Numbered from the stretch's first letter, positions 9,106-18,065 are shown. The stretch is 19,877 bases of DNA from Phlegmacium glaucopus (GCA_015039465.1 MU130718.1:1-19877); one strand, 5' to 3'. Numbers and translations are program-made. Notes: a model not told the origin generated them from the letters alone.

Positions 9106-11212
9106 TTTGACAACTCCGTGGTCTCTTTATTTTGAGTACTACTCACCTGTCTTAGTAGGACCCTGTCCTTAGTTAGTGAATGAACGACAACTCCGTGGTC
9201 TCTTTCGTTTGAGTACTACTCACCTGTCTTACAAGGTCCTGTCCTTAGTTACTGAATGAAAGACAACTCCGTCGGTACTGTTTGTTGTGAGTGTCTACTC
9301 TCTTGTCTTACAAGGTCCTGTCCTTAGTTACTGAATGTTTGACAACTCCGTGGTCTGTTTCGTTTGAGTACTGGTCACGTGTTTTACAATGTCTTTTCCT
9401 TAGTTACTTACTGTTTGAGAACTCTTTTGTCTCTTTCATTTGAGTACTAGAGGTCCTGTCCTTAGTTACTGAATGTTTGACAACTCCGTGGTCTCTTTCG
9501 TTTGAGTACTATTCACGTGTGTGTACAGGACCCTATCCTTAGTTACTGAATGTAGGACAACTCCGTGGTCTCTTTCTTCTGAGTACTGTTCACCTTTTTT
9601 ACAAGGTTCTGTCCTTAGTTTCTGTATTGTTTGACAACTCCGTGGTCTCTTTCTTTTGAACACTACTTACCTGTCTTACAAGGTCCTGTCCTTAATTATT
9701 GAATGTAAGACAACTCTTTCCGTTTGAGTACTAGTCACTTGTCTTACAAGGTCCTGTCCTTAGTTACTAAATGTCGGACAACTCCGTGGTCTCTTTCGTT
9801 TGAGTATTAGTCACCTGTCTTAGAAGGTCCTGTCCTTAGTTACTGAATGTAAGACAACTCTTTCCGTTTGAGTACTAGTCACTTGTCTTACAAGGTTCTT
9901 TTCTTAGTTACTGAATGTTTGACAACTCCGTGGTCTCTTTCTTTTGAGTACTAGTCACCTGTCTTACAAGGTCCTGTCCTTAGTTACTGAATGTCTGACA
10001 ACTCCGTGGTCTCTTACGTTTGAGTACTACTCACCTGTCTTACAAGGTTCTTTTCTTAGTTACTGAATGAGCGACAACTCCGTGGTCTCTTACGTTTGAG
10101 TACTACTCACCTGTCTTACAAGGTCCTGTCCTTAGTTACTGAATGTGGGACAACTCCGTGGTCTCTTACGTTTGAGTACTACTCACCTGTCTTACAAGGT
10201 CCTGTCCTTAGTTACTGAATGTAGGACAACTCCGTGGTCTCTTACGTTTGAGTACTACTCACCTGTCTTACAAGGTCCTGTCCTTAGTTACTGAATGTAG
10301 GACAACTCCGTGGTCTCTTACGTTTGAGTACTACTCACCTGTCTTACAAGGTCCTGTCCTTAGTTACTGAATGAGGGACAACTCCGTGGTCTCTTACGTT
10401 TGAGTACTACTCACCTGTCTTACAAGGTCCTGTCCTTAGTTACTGAATGAGGGACAACTCCGTGGTCTCTTACGTTTGAGTACTACTCACCTGTCTTACA
10501 AGGTCCTGTCCTTAGTTACTGAATGTTGGACAACTCCGTGGTCTCTTACGTTTGAGTACTACTCACCTGTCTTACAAGGTCCTGTCCTTAGTTACTGAAT
10601 GTAGGACAACTCCGTGGTCTCTTACGTTTGAGTACTACTCACCTGTCTTACAAGGTCCTGTCCTTAGTTACTGAATGAACGACAACTCCGTGGTCTCTTA
10701 CGTTTGAGTACTACTCACCTGTCTTACAAGGTCCTGTCCTTAGTTACTGAATGAAGGACAACTCCGTGGTCTCTTACGTTTGAGTACTACTCACCTGTCT
10801 TACAAGGTCCTGTCCTTAGTTACTGAATGAAGGACAACTCCGTGGTCTCTTACGTTTGAGTACTACTCACCTGTCTTACAAGGTCCTGTCCTTAGTTACT
10901 GAATGAAGGACAACTCCGTGGTCTCTTTCGTTTGAGTACTACTCACCTGTCTTACAAGGTCCTGTCCTTAGTTACTGAATGAGGGACAACTCCGTGGTCT
11001 CTTTCGTTTGAGTACTACTCACCTGTCTTACAAGGTCCTGTCCTTAGTTACTGAATGAGGACAACTCCGTGGTCTCTTACGTTTGAGTACTACTCACCTG
11101 TCTTACAAGGTCCTGTCCTTAGTTACTGAATGAAGGACAACTCCGTGGTCCTCTTACGTTTGAGTACTACTCACCTGTCTTACAAGGTCCTGTCCTTAGT
11201 TACTGAATGTAT
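9106..11212. repeat. 76-bp minisatellite, 28 units, with a 3-nt hypervariable window
   Basis: The unit runs from GACAACTCCGTGGTCTC through TTTGAGTACTACTCACC and AAGGTCCTGTCCTTAG to ACTGAATG, then three variable bases. Counting the start of each GACAAC (units 5 and 27 are variants), I find 28 units at 9109, 9186, 9262, 9341, 9417, 9479, 9556, 9633, 9709, 9777, 9853, 9921, 9997, 10073, then every 76 bp to 10985, then 11060 and 11136. Units 1-12 are diverged and have indels; units 13-28 are almost identical except in the triplet and at a TTACG/TTTCG position. Triplets in order: ttt aac aaa ttt ttt ttt tag ttt taa tcg taa ttt tct agc tgg tag tag agg agg ttg tag aac aag aag aag agg ag- aag. The array encodes no credible protein and ends at a poly(A). 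Confidence 0.95.
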
Positions 11213-11238
11213 AAAAAAAAAAAAAAAAAAAAAAAAAA
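11213..11238. repeat. Poly(A) tract of 26 nt closing the 76-bp array
   Basis: An uninterrupted run of 26 A follows GAATG-TAT, so the last unit is cut exactly at the variable triplet. No polyadenylation signal is needed to explain it as slippage, but its placement is notable. Confidence 0.95.
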
Positions 11239-11870
11239 TATGATGGGAATGTTACTCTTGTCCATAATGAAAGCACTTATAGGGCCAGAAAGATCGTCAT
11301 CTTGATGTTTGAAGGTTTAACGAAGGTTTAAGACTATTGACGCAATGTTTATATTCCAAAGACCTAAGAAACCATGTTTTCCGATGAAATGAGCACAACG
11401 GGCCATACTGTACAAAGGACCCATTAGATGCTGTACTTCGGTCTCATTGTCACTGGGGTTGTTTAATAAGATCGAAACTGGCAAAGCATATTGCAATAAT
11501 AGAAGCATAACTATTTCTCGAACTTGAGTGATACATACTCAAAGCTGAGATTAATTATGTACAACATGAACTTTGCTCGTTGTGAACAGGATACATAAAC
11601 GAGTGTATATCAGAGCCTCATTAAAAACGTATGTCGAACCATTGGTGGTATTGCTTATCTTCATAAATTTCCTTTGAGTGGGAAACATATATATTATAAT
11701 TAGAGGAGACACTCGAACAAACAAATCTATGAGAGTCAACATCCAACTCCAGTAACAACTAGGGGACAGGAACATTATCACCCCTCACACTCACATCAAT
11801 CAATTATAAAAAAATCAATACCGGTTTTAAGAAAAGACATTCGGTACTATGAAATGACAAAGTCACATAC
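11239..11870 (-). repeat. 3' flank of PMT copy B
   Basis: From about 11465 this is homologous to the flank of copy A (1535-1935), and from about 11573 to that of copy C (18970-19290). Relative to copy C, 18 bp are missing around 11806-11812, which removes the core of the last PMT exon (the WNIYNN segment). The stretch 11239-11464 shows no gene. It is outside the region I can match between copies. Confidence 0.65.
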
Positions 11871-14803
11871 CTTCCTCCATTGTAGTCCCTTGTGTTCTGC
11901 GATAGGTCCAGTGATTCCGAAAACAACCCCTTTGAACCACCAGAAGGTAAAGACGATGATGGATGCCAACACGCCGAATACTATATTCTTTGTTTTCTTT
12001 GTATATCGCTTTGAAGAAAATATAAAATGATCCAGGACGTGTGACAGCATCAGGACGGAGAAGTATAGCGTTGGCAGCTGGAAAAAACAGAAGAAGGTCA
12101 GGGTTGTATCGCGAACAATAGACAAGACAAACATACATAGTGGTGAAGATACGTTACACGTCCCATGATCAAGAAAGGCACTAAGAGATAATGAGATTTG
12201 AACGCGCACATTTGCACTCGAACTCACCAAAGTGGAGCCCACCCATAGAATGCTATTTTCCCGACATATAGAAAATGATCCCATTCACCTTACAAAGTGT
12301 CGTCAACAACCAACCATGCTCCGAGTTCAGGAAATCACAACTCACGAGCATCCATATCAGTATACTTCCTCTGATATCTCAGAAGGTATACCCCCAAAGT
12401 AGCAAAGGCAACGAATAAACTAAGGGTACTAGCCCACCACACGACTGGCGTTCCCATTAGGTAGTACTTGATCTGAGTGTCTCCCCAACCACACATCCTC
12501 AAACCGAGATGGAGGAAAGGCCAGTCAAAAGGTTTGGATGCGAGTATATCTTCCTTGTCGGGGTCGGGGACGAGAGCATTGTTAGATGTCATCATCGCCA
12601 CATTGAGGTGCCAGAAGTCGCGGAGGAAAGGTGAATTATATAACTTGTGATCGCCAGCGGGTACTGCCAACGAAAAGGAAGGTTATGAGGACTATCAACG
12701 GTTAAACACGTCATCGAAGCACCCACATCGGTCATTCCAATGACTCTCCACATTCCAGTTCGTGTGCGCATCGTTTGGATTATTCTCCTTGTCACAGCTA
12801 ACCTCGATCTGCTTGAAACCCCACTGTGGAAGAACAGCATTCGCAGCACGCAGATAACATCCCAGAGCTTCATGCTTGATCCTCAAACGAGTCGTGAGTG
12901 AGTGGATCCGATCGATGTTAGTGCCTCGGTTGATATCATCCACGACTTCAATCCTCCAATAATCATGCTTATCACCGACTGTCTCGTTTCCATAACACGA
13001 AACTTCATAGTTCAGTTTTGAAACAGGCGCCAAAACGGTGTGCGAATGGAGGTTGCGTGTCGTTGGAACATGGTTCAATCTAACGACATCACCATTCTTG
13101 AGGAACCTCATAGCGTCGTTTGGGTTGTAAGGAGGTTCGTCCCAGCGAGGCAAGATAGTGAATTTGTTGTTGTCGTCCTTGTACTGGTAGCAGGTAACTT
13201 GTTGTTGATTTGAACCGACAGGGAACGTTTGGACATGTGAATGAAGAAGTCCGCCACCCCAACCCATGTTTTTGAGGGTGAGTTTCGAACTATACGCGAC
13301 TTCTGCTCTCCAGTGGTTAAACATAAGCCAGAATTTTGAGAACGGAAAGTATACCAAGAGGGTTTTTGGCAAAATCGTTGCCTTCAAGATTGGCTTGGAA
13401 CAGCGAACTCATTTGAGCATCGCCAGGTCCAGTGTGATTGAGGACCAAGAAATGGATTTTGAAAGAGGCCATAAAGACAAGGATCGGCACGATGATAAGA
13501 CAGAATATTCGAGCACCCCAATGTTTCGCTTGGTCGCGCTGTGAAAGTGTCAGGCCAAATTCTGTGAGACCTTCGTAAAAGACGCTTACTATAGGCATTT
13601 TAGCATCTCCAAACTTTTCCCAAAGGTCCTCAATGGTGTATACACCGACGAGAGCAGTCACGAAAAGCCCATCATTTTTACACTGGAACTCGTTAGTATC
13701 GAGGGGCTAGCAAGAGGAAAGGTTGAAAAAGACCTTGTTACACAACCGATAGAAACTCCAGTCAGGAATAACCATATCCACCAGTCGATAGAAAACGAGC
13801 TATGAAATGTTTCCGTTATTACAAGCTGTATAGAGATACGAATGTAGAAATCTTACTCATATTGTTCGTTGCGGAATTTTGTTAAACAGAAAACAGTAAG
13901 GAACGTGAAGAATAGAAGCATCGAATCCAGGAGGATGAATCGAGATATGCATAGCCAACCGAGATCTGAACAGCAAAGAATTAGACAGGGAGCAGCTCAA
14001 AACATGAAAAGTTTACCAAGAAGTACCATTAGAGCCGTTAGATGGCAAGACCACTGACTCATGCCCAACTCTACAGCCGTATACCAAGCCAAAGGTACCA
14101 TGCCTACGCCAAACGTGGCAAGCATGACACGCATGGCAACATATGGAACATTGTCAGGGTACACCCCTCCGCTCTTAAACTCAAAGTTCCCATCATAGCC
14201 TGCCAGCAGACCTGCAAAACCCACAAGGAGCTTCCCAAGCGGTGGATGGACACTAAAGTAAAACTCGCGTTTGAGATAATGCATGCCAAATTTGCCAGTG
14301 CCAAAGTGAGCTTCATCCCAAAGGACAGTATTGGATGCACCAATATTGTGGAACCTCGTCCAACAGGATAGAAGGGTGTAGATAATGGGTGGGAGGTGTT
14401 CGAGATTTTGAAGAATAAATTCCGTCTGGAAAGAGTTAGGCCTGGTCAATGTGTTCAAAAGAAATGGACTTACAACAGATGTTGGGGGCGGCAATGGAGG
14501 TTGTGGTAGACGCCCACTGCCTAGACGAGCACTCTCAGGGCGTATTTTGTTGTAGACGTCTTTGCCCTCGTCATCATAGTCATAGTAATCGCCGTAGCGC
14601 TCTTGTTGGTCATACTCTCCAAGTACCGACCCTGTCGAGGCCTTGACTCTTCTTCAAGACTTTTCTTCTGACATGTAGTGTAAAGGAAGTCGTTCCTCTT
14701 GATTGATGGATGGCCAATGGTGGTTAGGGTGCGAAATATCTTCGAATTCGAAAGGTGCGTCGGGGTCACTTGTCCCTAAATTGAACGCTGCAAAAGGGCT
14801 CAT
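11871..14803 (-). pseudogene. PMT2-type protein O-mannosyltransferase, near full-length but broken (copy B)
   Basis: It spans nearly the whole family: an N-terminal acidic cytosolic part starting MSPFAAFNLGTSDPDAPFEF; the luminal catalytic motif NTVLWDEAHFG with HPPLGK; membrane segments; GPGDAQMSSLFQANLEG, typical of the Pmt2 subfamily; MIR repeats with GGGLLHSHVQTFP and RNLHSHTVLAP; RMCGWGDTQIK; and the C-terminal LPTLYFSVLMLSHVLDHFIF. Introns include 14016-13966 and the GTATAC..AGCAG intron after FAKNPL. Lesions I can see: an in-frame TGA at 14656-14654, most simply a CGA to TGA change; a probable 1-nt loss near 13662 (SVKMMG region); a 2-nt loss near 12236, where copies A and C keep the frame (GWAFHF); and deletion of the last exon. 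Sequencing errors could explain single lesions but hardly all four. Confidence 0.85.
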
Positions 14804-15149
14804 CAGCTGGCTTCCTAACAGTGTGGCCTAGCTGCGCGTCGCTGGTTGACGTTGCAGACAACGAGGATAATTTCACAGTTCAATGACGGTGTAATGAGTA
14901 CCTCTGCTGCGGCACATGATCACCGATAACCACGTCGAAATTAGGATTGGCGAGGTAACCGAGGCTATTGGGACATATGTACTCTATATATTTTTAGTCA
15001 TGACTCAGGAAGAGAAAAAGCACTCGACTACGTAGATACATTGAAATACTTTTACGATAGCAAAGCGAATAGGGAAAAAGATATGGTGTCCTGGAAATCA
15101 CAATCAAGTTGGAACCGTGTGAGGTTGCTAGAAGATAAATTTCAGAGAT
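14804..15149. other. Upstream region of PMT copy B, no gene seen
   Basis: This is the presumed former promoter of PMT copy B, bounded by fibrillarin remains. I see no open frame with family signals, no repeat and no clear promoter element. Confidence 0.4.
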
Positions 15150-15345
15150 CAGATGGAAGGGCAACAATTTGGGACTAAAGACGCACCAGAAACCATCGCG
15201 TGGTCTCTCTCATACGGTTCTAGGGTTACAGGAAGCTCTGTGCATTGTAAATGACAATTCGGGCTTGATCTGGCTGTGCGACCAGGGAAAGCAGCATGCG
15301 GTGTAGTCGGGCATCCTTCTTGAACGAAGGCTCTTTGTAGAATTG
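15150..15345 (-). pseudogene. Fibrillarin (rRNA 2'-O-methyltransferase) 3' fragment, internally deleted
   Basis: Fibrillarin is the box C/D snoRNP methyltransferase of the nucleolus. On the minus strand the block KDARLHRMLLSLV-AQPDQARIVIYNAQSFL corresponds to the family segment around DARHP..YRML and the VAQPDQARI motif, with roughly ten residues missing between them. A different frame then gives LEPYERDHAMVSG, which is close to the fibrillarin C-terminus; about 50 residues that normally separate these motifs are gone. There is no intact frame. The matching N-terminal piece is at 18795-18940 on the same strand. Confidence 0.75.
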
Positions 15346-15552
15346 CGCCTTTCCTTTTATGAAGACAACTTTCCTTCATTGAGACAACCTACATTGGCAT
15401 GACAACCTACATGGCCTTGCAACGATTGCGAAGTGAGGTGAGAAATCTCGACCTACTCATACCTTGGGGTCTCACACTAACCCTTGACTCGATAAAACAT
15501 TGAGGATCAAGACCTTCCATGAACTGCAGACCGCTGTACGCTGAACGAAAGA

Positions 15553-15755
15553 GTGGTTCGGTATAGCGAGCAAGTTATCATTTTGGAAGCTTCTGTTTCA
15601 CTGCCAGTATTCCGACCACCGAGGAACCCTGTTGAAACTATCGACGCCTTGAAGGCTGATGGAATTCAGCATGTAGGTTTTGAACTTGGATCTATAGATG
15701 GCATCCGTCAGGTCGTCAATGTTGCGGCGGTCAATCCTGATTTCCCTATCATTTT
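15553..15755 (+). pseudogene. Fungal fatty acid synthase (beta, enoyl-reductase domain) fragment
   Basis: The translated segment DALKADGIQHVGF followed by GIRQVVNVAAVNPDFPIIL matches the enoyl-reductase TIM-barrel region of fungal type I FAS beta, just before the FMN-site QWTGGRAGG motif. That motif is absent: the coding sequence runs directly into a poly(A) at 15759 and then the 50-bp array. Residues before DALKADG (ILEASVSLPVFRPPRNPVE) are less certain. Only about 45 residues of a roughly 2,000-residue protein are present, so this is a displaced fragment. The continuation is not found after the array. The assignment is from family knowledge. Confidence 0.6.
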
Positions 15756-15758
15756 AAT

Positions 15759-15783
15759 AAAAAAAAAAAAAAAAAAAAAAAAA
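15759..15783. repeat. Poly(A) tract of 25 nt at the left edge of the 50-bp array
   Basis: A run of 25 A separates the FAS fragment (ending ATTTTAAT) from the first unit of the palindromic array (TGATATCCC). It is similar in length to the poly(A) at the end of the 76-bp array. Confidence 0.95.
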
Positions 15784-16310
15784 TGATATCCCAAACGCCC
15801 AGCCAGAAACATCTTTTCTGGCTGGTTTTCGGGTAATATCCCAAACGCCCAGCCAGAAACGGCTTTTCTGGCTGATATTCGGGTGATATCCCAAACGCCC
15901 AGGCAGAAACGGCTTTTCTGGCTGGTTTTCGGGTGATATCCCGAACGCCCAGCCAGAAACGTCATTTCTGGCTGGTATTCGGGTGATATCCCGAACGCCC
16001 AGCCAGAAACATCTTTTCTGGCTGGTATTCGGGTAATATCCCGAACGCCCAGCCAGAAACGTCATTTCTGGCTGGTATTCGGGTGATATCCCGAACGCCC
16101 AGCCAGAAACGTCTTTTCTGGCTGGTATTCGGGTAATATCCCGAACGCCCAGCCAGAAACGTCTTTTCTGGCTGGTTTTCGGGTGTTCGGGTGATATCCC
16201 GAATGCCCAGGCAGAAACAGCTTTTCTGGCTGGTATTCGGGTAATATCCCGAACGCCCAACCAGAAAAGATGTTTCTGGCTGGTTTTCGGATAATATCCC
16301 GGGCACCAGC
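15784..16310. repeat. 50-bp palindromic tandem array, 10 units
   Basis: Ten 50-bp units start at 15784, 15834, 15884, 15934, 15984, 16034, 16084, 16134, 16192 and 16242, with an 8-bp extra (TGTTCGGG) after unit 8 and a partial unit at the end. Each is a dyad: outer arms CCCGAA/TTCGGG, inner arms CCAGCCAGAAA/TTTCTGGCTGG, and a 5-nt loop. Unit joints (CGGGTGATATCCCG) are also near-palindromes, so alternative hairpins are possible. Loop triplets are ATC, GGC, GGC, GTC, ATC, GTC, GTC, GTC, AGC; the tenth unit carries the loop in inverse orientation. The period is not a multiple of 3, yet the minus strand stays open for up to 197 codons, which I regard as accidental. Confidence 0.95.
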
Positions 16311-16455
16311 CTAAATCAATTTTGCATTTCAGTGAGGATTCGGGCATTCACCAATTCGGGTGTTCCTCCAAGCCCCAAGCTTTGTGGTTAATTCATACAT
16401 TCACCCAAGCGCCTCAGCCAACCCACCCTCTGAGGGGCCATGAGCTTATGGGTCA

Positions 16456-16635
16456 ATGACGGACATATTCCCAGCATCAGCTCAGTCCGCTGCTGGGTCT
16501 ATGACGGTACATTATGACACTTCGCTCTTCCGTCTGAGATGGACAAAGTGGGCTAACATATGTGCAAGCTCGGAATTTGATTTAGATGAGGTCGACGCTG
16601 AGGAGGACTACATTCTTGTATCTGATGATGATTAG
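16456..16635 (+). CDS. Small open frame, hypothetical (59 codons)
   Basis: ATG at 16456 opens a frame ending at TAG 16633-16635. The peptide begins MTDIFPASAQSAAGSMTV, has a central FRLRWTKWA stretch and ends in a strongly acidic tail (DEVDAEEDYILVSDDD). I do not recognise it. It lies upstream of the plus-strand exons at 16927-18065 and might be an earlier exon or an unrelated chance frame. There is no homology evidence. Confidence 0.25.
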   Translation: MTDIFPASAQSAAGSMTVHYDTSLFRLRWTKWANICASSEFDLDEVDAEEDYILVSDDD

Positions 16636-17249
16636 CAGCACAAGGACATTTTATTTGTTTGAATTACAATACAAAGAACTAGTTAAGACGCTCAACCAAC
16701 TGCTGAAAGATGTATGAAAGAGTCGGAAAGAGTCAGAAAGACACTCTTCACGAAGACCACAGCACTACCTTGAAAGATTCACCTATTCTTTGAGAGATCT
16801 TGCATGTCTCTACGAGACAAGGTACCTTGCTCAGTAAAGACCTGTGGTCTTTATGTCTTTGGTATCTTTAGGTCTTCGCAAAGAACCCAAAGACACCCAA
16901 AGAACAACCAGACGTTTTGCTGATGAACAACTACATACGGCACCCAAGAATACGACCCAAACCCGTCATCTGATCGCTCCAACGATGACAGCCCTAGAAA
17001 ATCTCTAGGCGAAGATCCACCTAAGATCCCTGACCCCTCAGGCGAATATGCTTTCGCTCCTTTCAAGAGGTTGATGCAATTTTTAGGAGATTTTGAAGCC
17101 ACTGTAAGTACAAACTAGAGCACTTTCCGTTATATCCTGAATGACCCACGGATTAGAAAGGATGGTTGGGACTATTTGAACTGGAGTCGCCAAAGCGGCA
17201 GAGAAATGCTACTGATATACGCTCATATATCCAGGATCTGCTCAATTTG

Positions 17250-17257
17250 TTTCAAAC
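17250..17257. repeat. Left target-site duplication of the hAT MITE
   Basis: TTTCAAAC, identical to 17880-17887. The 8-bp length fits hAT transposition. Confidence 0.92.
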
Positions 17258-17879
17258 TAGTGATGTGCTGGCTTGGCTTTGGCCTGAAGCCATGGCTTTG
17301 GCCTGGCTTGCCTTGGCTTTGGCTTCACTTTTTCCAGGCCAAGGCCAAACCCTTGGTCTTGGCTTGGCCTTGGCCTGGCCTGGCTCAAGCCATGGCTTGG
17401 GGTCAAAACTTGGCTTGACTCTGGCCTTGGCTTGGCCTTGGCTCAGGCCATGGCTTACACCTAAAAAAGTGAAGATTAGTAAAAAAAAAAAATACATAAC
17501 ATTTTTTCTGCCTAAATTCATCATTAATTCTAATGTCTATCCATTATTCTTTGCAGGATCAGGTAATTTCTTTATGAATTATCCTTAAATGAATAAAAAT
17601 ACCCTATATAAAATAATATAATCACCTGTTTTATGATAAATTGTTTTTAGAAAAATCAAATTTTAACTCAATTTTAACTTTTTATACATCATAATTTACC
17701 ACTCAGTCCTATCAAAAAATTTCCCAAAGCCATGGCTCAGGCCATGGCCTGTGGCTTTGAAAATCTCAAGCCAAGGCCACAGGCCAAGGTAAGCCAAGCT
17801 CATGGCTTGGCTTTGGCCTGGCCTATTTTGCTTGGCTTGGCCTGGCTTCTGGCTTCCAGGCCAAGCCGGCACATCACTA
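17258..17879. mobile_element. Non-autonomous hAT-type element (MITE), 622 bp
   Basis: The terminal inverted repeats are 20 bp: TAGTGATGTGCTGGCTTGGC at 17258-17277 and, at 17860-17879, the complement of the same sequence with one C/T difference. TAGTGATG-type ends plus an 8-bp duplication are the hallmark of the hAT superfamily. The element is flanked by perfect duplications, TTTCAAAC. Both ends (17263-17460 and 17728-17876) are packed with GGCTTGG, CCAAGGC and AAGCCATGGCTT words, consistent with subterminal transposase-binding repeats; the centre (17465-17720) is A/T-rich. It has no transposase, so an autonomous partner elsewhere would have mobilised it. Open frames inside it are low-complexity Leu/Ala/Trp runs and not genes. 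Confidence 0.92.
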
Positions 17880-17887
17880 TTTCAAAC
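17880..17887. repeat. Right target-site duplication of the hAT MITE
   Basis: TTTCAAAC, identical to 17250-17257. The perfect match suggests a fairly young insertion. Confidence 0.92.
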
Positions 17888-18065
17888 CCAACCCTCTATA
17901 ATGGAAGTTGGGCTAGGATGGCATCTCGTAAAGTTAGAGACGACCATTTTACCCCCCATCCACGGTTCCAATCTTCGCAAACGATACCACGCTGCCTTAA
18001 ATGTCTTGCGATCAATCTCGAGCGCCTATGGCCCCATGTCCGTATTTTGCAACCTACCAGATTGA

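Larger units (their letters stand above)
16927..18065 (+). pseudogene. Unknown gene interrupted by a hAT MITE
   Basis: Two exons are supported. The first is open from 16927 to 17103 and encodes PPKIPDPSGEYAFAPFKRL near its end. It is followed by a 53-bp GTAAGT..ATTAG intron (17104-17156). The second starts at 17157 (GLFELESPKRQRNATDIRSY) and is interrupted at 17258 by the MITE. After the right target-site copy the same frame continues (SIMEVGLGWHLVKLE, RYHAALNVLRSISSAYG) to a TGA at 18063-18065. Removing the element and one 8-bp duplication restores a continuous frame, which is good evidence that this was a real exon. The 5' start is unresolved. The function is not recognised. Confidence 0.55.

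Noticed and set aside
9106..11212. CRISPR array
   Set aside because: The regular spacing invites the idea, but the variable part is 3 nt, the repeat is 73 nt, there are no cas genes and the context is eukaryotic.
9106..11212. Telomeric or centromeric satellite
   Set aside because: No TTAGGG-like motif is present and the array is only about 2.1 kb between genes.
12695..13387. The 230-codon minus frame as a stand-alone gene
   Set aside because: It is the MIR exon of PMT copy B with intron sequence read through at both ends.
13266..14371. Plus-strand frames of 92-109 codons opposite PMT copy B
   Set aside because: They are antisense shadows of the PMT exons, with no motifs or splice structure.
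15754..16347. Minus-strand open frames of up to 197 codons with repeating GWAFGI-type peptides
   Set aside because: They are read-through of the 50-bp hairpin array; the unit happens to lack stops on this strand and the frame ends in a poly-Phe run from the poly(A). No start context, intron or family supports a protein.
17166..17588. Leu/Ala/Trp-rich plus-strand frames and the antisense Lys/Ala-rich frame
   Set aside because: They arise from the GGCTTGG words of the MITE. Only residues before 17258 and after 17887 belong to a plausible gene.
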